Shown here: positions 52,786 through 61,022 of the stretch, piece by piece | Layout of the letters: each line of letters starts with the position of its first letter | How positions within the stretch are numbered: the first letter of the stretch is position 1 | Origin: CAWKPF01 sp963851415 | Lineage (GTDB): Bacteria > Acidobacteriota > Thermoanaerobaculia > Multivoradales > Multivoraceae | Length of the DNA stretch: 64,000 nt | Assembly (NCBI GenBank): GCA_963851415.1 | Contig: CAWKPF010000002.1 | Location: 3,720,001 to 3,784,000, forward strand | Direction: 5' to 3' | The notes under the pieces: model-generated | What the model saw: only the letters and a program-made list of their open reading frames with translations | Told to the model about the DNA's origin: nothing | The model's database searches: none | Made by a program: the position numbers and the translations under genes

Positions 52786-53070
52786 ATGTGCCGCAACATC
52801 CGTACCCTGCACAACTTCGAGCCACCGGCAACCGCTGAGGAGATCCATGCCTCGTCGCTCCAGTACGTCCGCAAGATCAGCGGCTCGGCCAGGCCCTCCA
52901 AGGCCAACGAGGCTGCCTTCGAGCGCGCCGTCGAGGAGGTCGTCGGCGCGACGACGCGACTGCTCGACTCTCTCGTCGCCGTTGCTCCACCGAAAGATCG
53001 CGAGGCCGAGGCCGAGAAGGCGCGCGAGCGTTGGCGCAAACGCCGGGAGCGGGGGGCGGCGACGGGCTGA
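52786..53070 (+). CDS. DUF2277 family protein
   Basis: 94 residues beginning MCRNIRTLHNFEPPATAEEI, the signature of the small conserved DUF2277 family. It is all-alpha by composition, with a basic C-terminus (RERWRKRRERG). No function is known to me. The ATG at 52786 has GGAGG 9 bases upstream. It follows the DUF1501 gene by 24 bases and precedes the YjbR-type gene by 8, so it may be the third member of one transcript. Confidence 0.88.
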   Translation: MCRNIRTLHNFEPPATAEEIHASSLQYVRKISGSARPSKANEAAFERAVEEVVGATTRLLDSLVAVAPPKDREAEAEKARERWRKRRERGAATG

Positions 53071-53078
53071 GGGTTGTC

Positions 53079-53414
53079 GTGATCGATTTCGCCACGGTTC
53101 GAAGCATTGCCCTCGCCCTGCCAGAGGTCGAAGAGCGCTCTCACCACGGTACTCCCGACTTTCGCGTGCGCAAGAAGATCTTCGCCACGCTCCGACCCGA
53201 AGAGGGTCGTGCCGTGCTGAAGCTCCCGGTCGACCTTCACGCGTCGCTGCTCGAAGGAAACCCCGAGGCCTTCTTCCTGAACGGGTGGTCCAAGCAGGGC
53301 TGGATCGAGCTCGATCTCGATCACCTCGGTGAAGCGGAGCTCGAAGCGCTGGCCGAATTGGCCTGGATGCACGTCGCGCCAAAGAGTCTGGTCAAGAGCT
53401 GGAAGGAGATCTAG
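53079..53414 (+). CDS. MmcQ/YjbR-family protein
   Basis: 111 residues with the YjbR/MmcQ (CyaY-like fold) pattern: ALALPEVEERSHHGTPDFRVRKKIFATL near the N-terminus and a C-terminal WMHVAPKSLVKSW. The family is annotated as DNA-binding-like, but its real role is unclear. The start GTG at 53079 follows GAGGG by 6 bases. It lies 8 bases downstream of the DUF2277 gene. It is cytoplasmic. Confidence 0.88.
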   Translation: MIDFATVRSIALALPEVEERSHHGTPDFRVRKKIFATLRPEEGRAVLKLPVDLHASLLEGNPEAFFLNGWSKQGWIELDLDHLGEAELEALAELAWMHVAPKSLVKSWKEI

Positions 53415-53520
53415 GGGCCCTGGTCTCTTGGGAGCCTTTTGTCGAGCCGCACGGAGCAGAGTCCGCTTCGAGCATCTGCTGAGTGCCGTGTTCTTCGGGA
53501 TGCTTGGGCGAGGTCAATCC

Positions 53521-53937
53521 TCATGCGCCGGGTGGCGGAACCCGGTGCTCGGCCCAGGACACCCGTCCTTCCAGGACGCAATCGCGCACTGCCCGCTCAG
53601 TCGGGCTGAGTTGACCTCGTCCGCTCTTCACCTCGACGAAGACGATCTCGTCCACTTCGCCTCTGCCCAGGCCGCGAAACACCACGAAGTCGATCGGCGC
53701 CCCCAGGAAGCGTGCCTCAGAGGGGCGACCGGGAAATCCGTCGAGAAAGGGAGCCCACTGCTCGGCGGTCTTGCCGGCGAGAGAGCGCAGGCTTCCTTGG
53801 TGGGCTCGCACGAGGCGGCGTCGCTGACCGATGGCGCGTCCGATCCGATAGGCGACGAGCGCGAGTGCGAGTGCGCCCGCCAGCCACCCGACGACGGGTA
53901 GGGTGAGCGGGTCGAGAAGGGGAATCGACGAGCTCAT
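53521..53937 (-). CDS. Holliday-junction-resolvase-like PD-(D/E)XK protein with membrane anchor
   Basis: 138 residues. One N-terminal transmembrane helix (about 11-30) then a cytoplasmic nuclease-like domain: FLGAPIDFVVFRG with the Asp and FVEVKSGRGQLS with the E-x-K, which together form the PD-(D/E)XK core of the resolvase-like family. It probably cuts or binds DNA near the membrane. Its ATG overlaps the stop of the S1/P1 nuclease gene (ATGA), so both nucleases are translated together. It ends at GGA-rich bases facing the convergent YjbR gene. Confidence 0.85.
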   Translation of the reverse strand: MSSSIPLLDPLTLPVVGWLAGALALALVAYRIGRAIGQRRRLVRAHQGSLRSLAGKTAEQWAPFLDGFPGRPSEARFLGAPIDFVVFRGLGRGEVDEIVFVEVKSGRGQLSPTERAVRDCVLEGRVSWAEHRVPPPGA

Positions 53938-54959
53938 TCTCGCGGCGGAGGATTCGTCGGGTCGTTCTCGACAGCGGGTTCGGCGGCTTCTTCGGCGAGC
54001 GCCTGCTCGAGCAGTGCAGCCAGACGGCGCGCGGCCAGGGCGATTCGCTCCAGGGCCACGTCGAACGCCAGCTCGCGGTAGCCGTCCGGTGGTGCGCGGC
54101 CAGGCACCAGCTCCGACGGATAGCCGATGGTCTTGGTGAGCAGGTAGCTCTCGTCCGCCCAGCCCGCGAAGTCGCCGGGCCGAAGGGTCGCCTCACTGAC
54201 GTGGCGTAGAGGGTGGCGAAGCTGCAGCTCGTCGGTGATTCGGTCGATCCACAGGCGAAAGGGCTCGCTCTCGCCCCTCGGTTGCCACCCTTCCACTGCG
54301 AAGTCCCAGAGTCCGTGCAGGTCGTTCCCCGAGACGTTGCGCAACGGAAACTCGTTGCCGCCGCGATCCCCGGTCTCCTCGGAGCCTCCCGGCTCCACCC
54401 GCGACGAGCAGTGAAGTGGTTGATGAATGTCTCCGACGAGGTGCAGGATCCACGCGAGATCGAGCCCCCGCTCGCCCTTGCTTCGGGATCGATCCGCGAG
54501 ACGACCCTCGAGCTCGACCAGCTGGGTCACGATGTTGGGTTTCGGCGTGTCGAGGTCCACGCGGTCGATCGGGGCGAGGGAGGGGTGAGAGCGTTCCCAG
54601 AATCGGTTCACATAGTGCCAGGTCGGCCGATCGTAGTCGGGGAGATCCCGGGCCAGGTCGGGCCAGGTCGCGGCCCGCTCGAAGAAGATGCGGTCGAGAT
54701 CCGCCTGCGGCAGGTGAAACGTGGGGTAGAGACCGGGCAGACCGGAATCGACAGGCGTCCGATGCAAGAGCTCGAGGGCGGCGCTACGAGTCGCGGGCGA
54801 GAGGCGCTGCCAGGCGACTCGGGCCACGAGCTCGTGACCGAAGTCGCTGTAGGCTCGAGCCGGGGAGGCCGCCAGGCACGCGAGAAGCAGTCCCGAGCAG
54901 ACCCCCCAATGGCTGCGGTGGCGATCGGTGCGTCTTTGGTGCTCGAGTCGTCGGGGCAT
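53934..54959 (-). CDS. S1/P1-type nuclease, secreted
   Basis: 341 residues from an ATG at 54959. A signal peptide ends ARA (residue 36). The S1/P1 family cuts single-stranded DNA or RNA with three zinc ions. Ligand motifs are visible: YSDFGHE at the mature N-terminus (His42), HYVN, WILHLVGDIHQPLH, and GGNEFPLRN. The mature protein normally begins with Trp, whose backbone binds zinc; here it is Tyr37. A -10-like TAGCAT ends 7 bases before the ATG and no Shine-Dalgarno is present. An alternative start at 54968 is possible. It is coupled to the resolvase-like gene downstream. Confidence 0.9.
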   Translation of the reverse strand: MPRRLEHQRRTDRHRSHWGVCSGLLLACLAASPARAYSDFGHELVARVAWQRLSPATRSAALELLHRTPVDSGLPGLYPTFHLPQADLDRIFFERAATWPDLARDLPDYDRPTWHYVNRFWERSHPSLAPIDRVDLDTPKPNIVTQLVELEGRLADRSRSKGERGLDLAWILHLVGDIHQPLHCSSRVEPGGSEETGDRGGNEFPLRNVSGNDLHGLWDFAVEGWQPRGESEPFRLWIDRITDELQLRHPLRHVSEATLRPGDFAGWADESYLLTKTIGYPSELVPGRAPPDGYRELAFDVALERIALAARRLAALLEQALAEEAAEPAVENDPTNPPPRE

Positions 54960-54966
54960 CTCGTGC

Positions 54967-54972
54967 ATGCTA
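54967..54972 (-). promoter_or_regulatory. Putative -10 (TAGCAT) giving a leaderless transcript of the S1/P1 nuclease gene
   Basis: Read on the minus strand TAGCAT ends 7 bases before the ATG at 54959. The ATG at 54968 overlaps the hexamer and so would not be in the transcript. Confidence 0.4.
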
Positions 54973-55071
54973 GCCGAGGTGGTGCTCCCCGTCGAAAAGG
55001 GTGAGCAGGCCGGGGCGGCGACCGGGATAGAGTCTGAGAGATCATCGTTGGACTTCTCGGAGGATCTCGTC

Positions 55072-55515
55072 ATGGTCAACCTCTACACGCCCTGCCCCGG
55101 CTGCAGAGCGATCAATCGTGTGGATCGAGACCGAGCGCGCAACGGCACGCCCGTCTGCAGTGCCTGCAAGACGGCGCTACGCATCGACGGCTCGATCAGC
55201 AACGTCGACGGAGCCGGGCTCGAAGCGCTGGTGCAGAAGTCGCCCCTACCGGTCGTGGCAGACTTCTGGGCGGCGTGGTGCGGTCCCTGCAAGATGTTCG
55301 CTCCGACCTTTGCGCAGGCGGCTGACGATCTCGCCGGGAGCTATGTTTTCGTCAAGGTCGACACCGAGGCAGATCCTGCCGTGTCGACTCGCTACGCGAT
55401 TCGGGGCATACCCGCCCTGATCCTGTTCGCCGGCGGCCAGGAGCGTGCGCGTCAGGCGGGTGCCATGCCTGCGGCGCAGTTTCGTCAGTGGCTCCAGCAG
55501 GCAGCTGCGGCCTGA
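55072..55515 (+). CDS. trxC: Thioredoxin 2
   Basis: 147 residues, normal for TrxC. An N-terminal zinc finger (Cys8/Cys11 and Cys29/Cys32) precedes the thioredoxin fold with active site Trp69-Cys70-Gly71-Pro72-Cys73 and the cis-proline segment RGIPALILF. It reduces disulfides in the cytoplasm. The ATG at 55072 has GGAGG 7 bases upstream. It is divergent from the S1/P1 nuclease gene, and the tag gene converges from the other side 27 bases past the stop. Confidence 0.96.
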   Translation: MVNLYTPCPGCRAINRVDRDRARNGTPVCSACKTALRIDGSISNVDGAGLEALVQKSPLPVVADFWAAWCGPCKMFAPTFAQAADDLAGSYVFVKVDTEADPAVSTRYAIRGIPALILFAGGQERARQAGAMPAAQFRQWLQQAAAA

Positions 55516-55542
55516 GCCGCCCCTGTGCGTCGGCCTCGTCCG

Positions 55543-56181
55543 TCAGGGGCGGCGAAAGCGCTTTCGCTCACGCTCGACCCGATCTCGCATGACACACCCG
55601 TCCAGGTGATCGTTGACCATTCCCATCGCCTGCATCAGGGCGTACATGGTGGTCGGGCCGACGAACGAGAAACCACGGCGCTTGAGGTCCTTGCTCAGCG
55701 CTTTGGATTCGGCGGTCTGGTCGAGGGTTCGTAGCGTCGCCAGGTCGATCTTCTTCGGGCGCGCCGAGGCTTCCGGCTCGAACCGCCAGAGGTAGGTGGC
55801 GAGCGAGCCCCATTCGTCGACGACTTCGCAGGTACGCCGGGCGTTGTTGATCGTCGATTCGATCTTGCCGCGGTGGCGCACGATGCCCGCGTCGCCCAGC
55901 AGTCGCTCGACGCTGCGGCGGTTGAACCGGGCGACTCGCTCGAAATCGAAACCAGCGAAGGCGCGTCGAAAGTTCTCGCGTTTGCGCAGGATGGTGAGCC
56001 AGCTGAGTCCCGATTGGAAGCCCTCGAGACACATCTTCTCGAATAGACGTACGTCATCGTCTACCGGACGGCCCCATTCGTCGTCGTGATACGCCTGGTA
56101 GTCCGCCTGGCCGCCGTACCAGCGGCAGCGTGGCTTGCCGTCGTCCGCCACCAGCAGGCCGTCCTCCTTCTTCGTACTCAT
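55543..56181 (-). CDS. tag: DNA-3-methyladenine glycosylase I
   Basis: Removes 3-methyladenine from alkylated DNA. 212 residues; about 15 residues precede the usual N-terminus. The zinc site is intact: Cys19, His32 near the start and His192, Cys196 near the end (NDHLDGC). Other family segments are CRWYGG, YHDDEWGRPV, FEKMCLEGFQSGLSWLTIL and KDLKRRGFSFVGPTT. The ATG overlaps the stop of the PAP2 gene (ATGA). It is cytoplasmic. Confidence 0.95.
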   Translation of the reverse strand: MSTKKEDGLLVADDGKPRCRWYGGQADYQAYHDDEWGRPVDDDVRLFEKMCLEGFQSGLSWLTILRKRENFRRAFAGFDFERVARFNRRSVERLLGDAGIVRHRGKIESTINNARRTCEVVDEWGSLATYLWRFEPEASARPKKIDLATLRTLDQTAESKALSKDLKRRGFSFVGPTTMYALMQAMGMVNDHLDGCVMRDRVERERKRFRRP

Positions 56182-57254
56182 GCTGTCTCCTGCGTGATCT
56201 CGGTCGGGGTCGCGAGAGAGACGGGCTCCAGACGCAGCGAGAGTCGGAACACCCCGTACGCGAGAGCCAACGCGACGTATGCGTCCACGGCGTAGTGCCA
56301 GCCGGTGACGATCGACCCGAGGTAGGTGAGTAGTGTACCGAGCAGGAAGGGTACCCAGAGGGGTCTGGCGAACCGTCGAGCCCACAGAGCGAACAAGAAA
56401 TGTGCCGCCACGTGCAGGCTGGGCATCGCCGCGACACCTCGAGTCGGGTTGAAGGAGCCGAGTCGTCCGCTCCGCCCGGCCAGAACCTTCTGGTAGTTCT
56501 CCCACAGCACCGCTTGCCCTCCGGTGGCACTGGGCATCTCCTCGATCACTCCCTGGAAGAGCTCGGGCTGCACGTAGATCGGGCCCACCGCGGGAACGGC
56601 CATGTAGAACCAGGTCCCGAGTCCCCAGAGCAGGACACACGAGAGCATGAAGCTGCGTCGCAGAGGCTCGCTTCGTGCAGTCGAGAAGAAGGCGATCACA
56701 GCCATCACACTCGGGAGCCACCAGGCATACCACTGATCGAGAAGCGTCGGCAGAGGCGTATCGCGCACCAGCTCGACCAGGAGGATGTTCGGGGACAGGC
56801 CGAGGTGGAGAAGTCGATCGAGCCTCGAGAGAGCAGAGTCCCAGAGTCGGGGGTTGACCAGGGGGATCACGACCTTGATCCAGAAGTACACGTAGGTGAC
56901 CATCATGTACGCCACGTAGAGGCGTAGCCACGCCAGGAGCCATCGAGGGCTCAGGATTCCCCTCACGTACGCGCGCAGGGGTCGTGGGTCGCGCGTTCGC
57001 AGGAGGCCGATTCCGTATGTGGCCAGATGGATGCCGATCCCCAGGAGCAGGAACACCGGTGCGCGTCGCACGAAGGGTGCGAAGGTGTAGCGCAGCGTGA
57101 CGGCGTTGAACGGCAGCCCCTTCACCAACAGGAAGATCACCGAGGTCGTGAACAGTCCCCAGGCGACCATTTCGACGGGATAGGGGTGGGGGCGCAAGCC
57201 CCAGCTCTCGGACGGCCGAGCGGTCGCTGCGGGTGAGCTTTCGGGATCTGGCAT
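56178..57254 (-). CDS. PAP2-superfamily membrane phosphatase/phosphotransferase
   Basis: 358 residues with about eight hydrophobic segments. The PAP2 catalytic motifs lie in the C-terminal half: FNPTRGVAAMPSLHVA and GWHYAVDAYVALALAY (the SxH and HxxxD parts). The overall layout with an additional N-terminal membrane region resembles the inositolphosphotransferase (Aur1/Ipt1)-like PAP2 proteins that act on lipid head groups. Substrate is unknown. It is coupled to tag by a 4-base overlap, which is probably of no functional meaning. Confidence 0.88.
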   Translation of the reverse strand: MPDPESSPAATARPSESWGLRPHPYPVEMVAWGLFTTSVIFLLVKGLPFNAVTLRYTFAPFVRRAPVFLLLGIGIHLATYGIGLLRTRDPRPLRAYVRGILSPRWLLAWLRLYVAYMMVTYVYFWIKVVIPLVNPRLWDSALSRLDRLLHLGLSPNILLVELVRDTPLPTLLDQWYAWWLPSVMAVIAFFSTARSEPLRRSFMLSCVLLWGLGTWFYMAVPAVGPIYVQPELFQGVIEEMPSATGGQAVLWENYQKVLAGRSGRLGSFNPTRGVAAMPSLHVAAHFLFALWARRFARPLWVPFLLGTLLTYLGSIVTGWHYAVDAYVALALAYGVFRLSLRLEPVSLATPTEITQETA

Positions 57255-57336
57255 CGAGGCGCAGTTCGTTGCGTGGCGGGCCAGTCGCGGAGGCCCGGTG
57301 CGGTTCAGTCGTGCGGCGCGGAATCGGCGTGCTCGG

Positions 57337-58275
57337 TCAGTGCCAGCCGTTGGCGGACAGGAACTCGAGCAGAAGACGGTTGAACTCCTCTGGGCGCTCC
57401 ATCATCAGGAAGTGACTCACGTCGTCGAGTACCCGGTAGTCCGCCTGGGGAGCTCTCTTGCGGATCCGCTTCTCGTAGGCTTCGGTCCATGCGGGTTGGC
57501 GCGCGAGGATCAGCTGCAGAGGTACGGCGATCGGCTCTTCGGTCCAGATGTCCGGGTCAGCGCCCGCCAGAAAACTGCCGAGGAGGGCCTCCTGGGGCGT
57601 AGCGACTGCCATCGACTTGATTCGGGAGCGCTCCTCCCGGGGGAGTCCATCTCCCGGCATGTCGTCGATGAAGCCTTCGACGACATCGAGGTAGTCCGCT
57701 GAAGAGAGGCTCTGCTTCATGGCCTCTACGAGCTCGTCGGTGAACATCTTCTCGAGCGCTCCATCGACCGCGACCATTCCCAGCACGCGATCAGGATGGC
57801 GACGCACGAACTGATGGACCGCCGGGGTCCCGTTGCTGTGGCCGACCGCTACGGCCCGATCGACCCCGGCGTCGTCGAGAACGGCGGCCAGGGCATCGGC
57901 AAACAAGTCCATGCTGTAGTCGCGCACCGGCGGCTCGCTCTCCCCGTGTCCCGGCAGATCGACCACCAGTAGGCGGGCGTCTCGGGCGAGACCCTCCAGC
58001 TGGTGGCGCCAGACGGAGTGATCGCTGGCCCATCCGTGCACCAGCAGGAGCGTCACCGCTCCGTCACCCGCGTCGAGGTAGTGAACCTCCCTGTCGTTCA
58101 GGGTCGCAGCCCTGGAGACCGGGTTCCGCGTCTGCGAAGACTCGCTGTCTCTGCCCACCTCGGGATTCCTCTCTGGGGCGGCGCAGCCGCCGAGACCGAG
58201 CACCATCGAAATCTGGAGTGCCCCGAAAATCGCTACTCGTGCGAGACGGGCGAAGCGGTATTCTGGCTTCCTCAT
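57337..58275 (-). CDS. Alpha/beta-hydrolase lipoprotein
   Basis: 312 residues with a lipoprotein signal (LGLGGC near residue 31). The fold shows LLVHGWASDHSVW (oxyanion), the nucleophile in AVGHSNGTPAV, LPGHGES, and the catalytic His in DDVSHFLMM. Substrate unknown; candidates are esters or peptides in the periplasm. The ATG at 58275 overlaps the stop of the amidohydrolase gene, so the two envelope hydrolases are coupled and may act in sequence. Confidence 0.9.
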   Translation of the reverse strand: MRKPEYRFARLARVAIFGALQISMVLGLGGCAAPERNPEVGRDSESSQTRNPVSRAATLNDREVHYLDAGDGAVTLLLVHGWASDHSVWRHQLEGLARDARLLVVDLPGHGESEPPVRDYSMDLFADALAAVLDDAGVDRAVAVGHSNGTPAVHQFVRRHPDRVLGMVAVDGALEKMFTDELVEAMKQSLSSADYLDVVEGFIDDMPGDGLPREERSRIKSMAVATPQEALLGSFLAGADPDIWTEEPIAVPLQLILARQPAWTEAYEKRIRKRAPQADYRVLDDVSHFLMMERPEEFNRLLLEFLSANGWH

Positions 58276-59741
58276 GAGCCGGAGTCTATCTCGGCCAACA
58301 GAGACTCCGGAGCCAGGATCCTCCCGTCCAGCATCACCCACTCGATGTCGCGGGTCGCCTCGATGGAGACGGAGGGATCGCTGCGAAGGAGCACGAGATC
58401 CGCCTCTTTCCCCTCTTCGATCGTGCCGATGCGATCCTCGATACCGAGCACACGGGCCCCGTTGCGCGCCCCGATGGCGAGCACCTGGAGGGGTGGGATT
58501 CCGGCGTCGACGAACAGCTCGAGCTCCCGATGAAAGCTCGGTCCGGGAACGATCCATGGATTGTTGGCGTCCGTGCCGGCGGTGAGGAGGACTCCCGCGT
58601 CGTGGAGGCGCCGCGTCAGTTCGAGCACCTTCGGCCAGGCGGCCTGGGCCTCCTGGTAGTCGGTCGGTGACCAGCCCATGTCGAAGGTGAAGAAGGCGTT
58701 CCAGTTCTCGACCAGCGAGGGTGCGGCCAGCGACAGGTCCGGGCTCTGCTTGTAGAACGGTCGGTTTCCCTGGAATGCAGCATCGAATGCGACCATCGTC
58801 GGGTCGACGGAGGTGCCCGACTGGCGAAGCGCCTCGAGCATCCCCTGGATTTCGGGCCCGTCGAGGTCGACCGCGTGAAACCAGCGAAAGAACTGACGAG
58901 TGGGAAGCGGGATCGCGTCGTACTCGGCCTGAGTCTGCTCGGGCAGTAGCTTCGAGGAGCCGGGAATGATGTGGACGAGATGGTCGAGGCCCAGTTGCGC
59001 CGCTTCGGTCCAACTGGTGGCGTGCAGGTGGGCGACTGCCGGGACACCCAGTCGATGGGCCTCGTCCACACCGGCAGCGACCTCCTCGGGCGTGAGCGTG
59101 GTGTAGAGCTTCACCATGTCCACCCCAGCCTCGACCTGTTCGCGCACGGCCCGGCGAACGCCATCGGCGTTCTCGACCGCGTCGGTCAGACCGGCGAACT
59201 CGTGGTGGTCGATCACGCGGCCCGCGACGAAGAGTCGCGGGCCGAGGATCTCCCCTGTGCCGATCCGGTCGCGGAGGGCGACTCCTCGCTCGGTGTCGCT
59301 CCCCGGGTCCCGGACAGTGGTGATGCCGTGAGCCAGGAGTGAGAGCAGAGATCGTCGAGTGACCTCGGGATCGGCCCGCACCGAGAGGGCCGGAGGTCGG
59401 CCTTCCTCGAGCTGAAGCTCGACCGGGCCCAGAGTGAGGTGGGCGTGGCTCTCGACGAAGCCGGGGACCAGAAAGCGTCCGTCGGCCTCGACGATCCGAG
59501 CCCCCTTTGTCTGGTCGTCCGGCAACGAGCCCGTGGGGGCGACTGCGCGGATGGTTCCGTCGGCGACCAGCACGTCGATGCCAGGGCGCGGTGGGGACGT
59601 GTCGCCGATGAGCACGGTGGCTCCTCGGATCAGTGTCGCCGAGGGCGATTGGGCCGAGCCGACTCGCACCGTGCAAGTCGTGAGCCCCAGGAAGAGGCCG
59701 ATGGTGGCGAAAACGAGTCGAGACGCGGTAGCTGGGTTCAC
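58272..59741 (-). CDS. Secreted amidohydrolase
   Basis: 489 residues from a GTG at 59741 with GGAG 7 bases upstream. A signal peptide or anchor covers about residues 8-27. The metal-dependent hydrolase fold shows SHAHLTLG (HxH), a Lys near MVKLYTTL, AHLHATS (second His), LDHLVHIIPGSS and TAGTDANNPW (Asp), then the composite-domain end GTIEEGKEADLVLL. It resembles prolidase-like or imidazolonepropionase-like members; substrate unknown. It overlaps the alpha/beta-hydrolase gene by 4 bases. A 13-base palindrome lies 59 bases before its start. Confidence 0.91.
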   Translation of the reverse strand: MNPATASRLVFATIGLFLGLTTCTVRVGSAQSPSATLIRGATVLIGDTSPPRPGIDVLVADGTIRAVAPTGSLPDDQTKGARIVEADGRFLVPGFVESHAHLTLGPVELQLEEGRPPALSVRADPEVTRRSLLSLLAHGITTVRDPGSDTERGVALRDRIGTGEILGPRLFVAGRVIDHHEFAGLTDAVENADGVRRAVREQVEAGVDMVKLYTTLTPEEVAAGVDEAHRLGVPAVAHLHATSWTEAAQLGLDHLVHIIPGSSKLLPEQTQAEYDAIPLPTRQFFRWFHAVDLDGPEIQGMLEALRQSGTSVDPTMVAFDAAFQGNRPFYKQSPDLSLAAPSLVENWNAFFTFDMGWSPTDYQEAQAAWPKVLELTRRLHDAGVLLTAGTDANNPWIVPGPSFHRELELFVDAGIPPLQVLAIGARNGARVLGIEDRIGTIEEGKEADLVLLRSDPSVSIEATRDIEWVMLDGRILAPESLLAEIDSGS

Positions 59742-59826
59742 GGTGGAGCTCCTTCGAGGTCGTTCGAAGGGATCAGTCTCTCCGTGGTCCCATTCCTTAC
59801 AGAGAAGTTCTCTTGCCGTCGGATTT

Positions 59827-60474
59827 CTACGGAGGGTCTGCCTCGGCAACGACGTCCGCGTAGCCCTGTGGCCCGGTCGATTCGGCCCGAAGGTCCGCCT
59901 CGAGCTCGCTGATGCTCGCGAGATCCCTTTGGCACGAGCGCTCGAAGAGAACCGACCAGAGGTGGTAGGCCAGCCCGATGGCGCCGAGAGTGACGAAGGA
60001 GGAGAGTCTCCCCTTCCCGGAGACGATGAGCAGGGTCGTGAGGAACGCGATCTCGAATGCCACCACGGCGCGAACGAAGGAAACGGTGCGCAGGCCCCGG
60101 CGGCAGCGTTCCCGCCACTGCTCGAGGAACCTCGGTGTGCTCTCACCGAGAGGGCGCCACAGTCCGCGCCGGTTCCACAGGGCGTAGATCATCACGACCG
60201 CTGCCAGCGTCCAGGCGTTGACCCAGAGAACCAGTTCGACGCCGGTCGGTCTGCGTTGGATTGCATCGAGTGTCCAGGCAGCCAGGCCGATGAGCACGCC
60301 GATCTCGAGCCCGGTGACGAGCCACAGCTGTTGGCGCCAGCGTCTGGCCAGTCGCTCCGCGGGAATCGTGGTCGGAGGAGGATCGGCCGCGGCTTGCCAG
60401 AGGCCGCCGAGATCCTCGGCGTCGTCACGGTCGGGGGCGGCACGGTCCGGGCCGAAGTCGTGGATGTCACTCAT
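59827..60474 (-). CDS. Membrane protein following the ECF sigma factor, possible anti-sigma factor
   Basis: 215 residues. An acidic N-terminal cytoplasmic part (about 1-45) is followed by four hydrophobic segments (about 51-70, 80-98, 132-150, 158-176) and an acidic tail. No zinc-binding HxxxCxxC anti-sigma motif is present. Position suggests an anti-sigma or sensor role: the ATG at 60474 overlaps the sigma factor stop by 4 bases. That is inference from arrangement; the sequence itself belongs to no family I recognise. Confidence 0.75.
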   Translation of the reverse strand: MSDIHDFGPDRAAPDRDDAEDLGGLWQAAADPPPTTIPAERLARRWRQQLWLVTGLEIGVLIGLAAWTLDAIQRRPTGVELVLWVNAWTLAAVVMIYALWNRRGLWRPLGESTPRFLEQWRERCRRGLRTVSFVRAVVAFEIAFLTTLLIVSGKGRLSSFVTLGAIGLAYHLWSVLFERSCQRDLASISELEADLRAESTGPQGYADVVAEADPP

Positions 60475-60992
60475 GAGCTCTCGGGTGGGGCTGATTGGGA
60501 GCTCATGGTATCGAGAAAGCCACGCAGCGAGTGTCGTGCGCGATGGAGTCGCACTGCCACATTGCCCTCGGTGATGCCCAGCACCTCGCCGATCTCGCGC
60601 TGGGTGAGCCCCTCGAGATGGAGCAGGAGTAGCTGTCTCCGGGCTGGGGTGAGGCGGCGCAGAGCCTCGCGCAGCTGTTCGAGTCGCTCACGATCGGAGG
60701 CCTGCCGCTCGGGGCCCGGCGCCGAGTCGACGAGCGGGGGTGCGTCGGCGAGGGTGCTGGCGGGCTCTCGCTGGCTTCGGCCTCGGTGACTGAGGCAGCG
60801 ATTGTGGGCGATGCGAAAGACGTAGGTGCGCAGTTGGCTCTCGCGCCGAAACTGCGGCAGGGCGCGCCACAGGGCCACCAGGATTTCCTGATAGAGGTCC
60901 TCCCGGGCGGCGCGGTCGCGGGCCCAGCCAGCGGTCAGTCGCCAGAGCGCCGGGCCGTATTCCTCGACCACGGTTTCGAAGGGCACACTCAT
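60471..60992 (-). CDS. ECF-type RNA polymerase sigma factor
   Basis: 173 residues. Region 2 (about 5-70) contains AREDLYQEILVALWRALPQF and YVFRIAHNRCLSH. Region 4 (about 115-165) contains TPARRQLLLLHLEGLTQREIGEVLGITEGNVAVRLHRAR, given here in pieces, with the helix-turn-helix that binds the -35. It is a typical extracytoplasmic-function sigma factor. It is co-transcribed with the membrane protein downstream and lies 30 bases after the large repeat protein, suggesting that these proteins sense the stimulus. Confidence 0.93.
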   Translation of the reverse strand: MSVPFETVVEEYGPALWRLTAGWARDRAAREDLYQEILVALWRALPQFRRESQLRTYVFRIAHNRCLSHRGRSQREPASTLADAPPLVDSAPGPERQASDRERLEQLREALRRLTPARRQLLLLHLEGLTQREIGEVLGITEGNVAVRLHRARHSLRGFLDTMSSQSAPPESS

Positions 60993-61022
60993 CGAGCCGG
61001 GGATCTCGAGCGCCCTGAGGTC

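Noticed and set aside
53424..53445. Terminator between the convergent YjbR and resolvase-like genes
   Set aside because: The stem has only five pairs with a bulge before TTTT; too weak to list.
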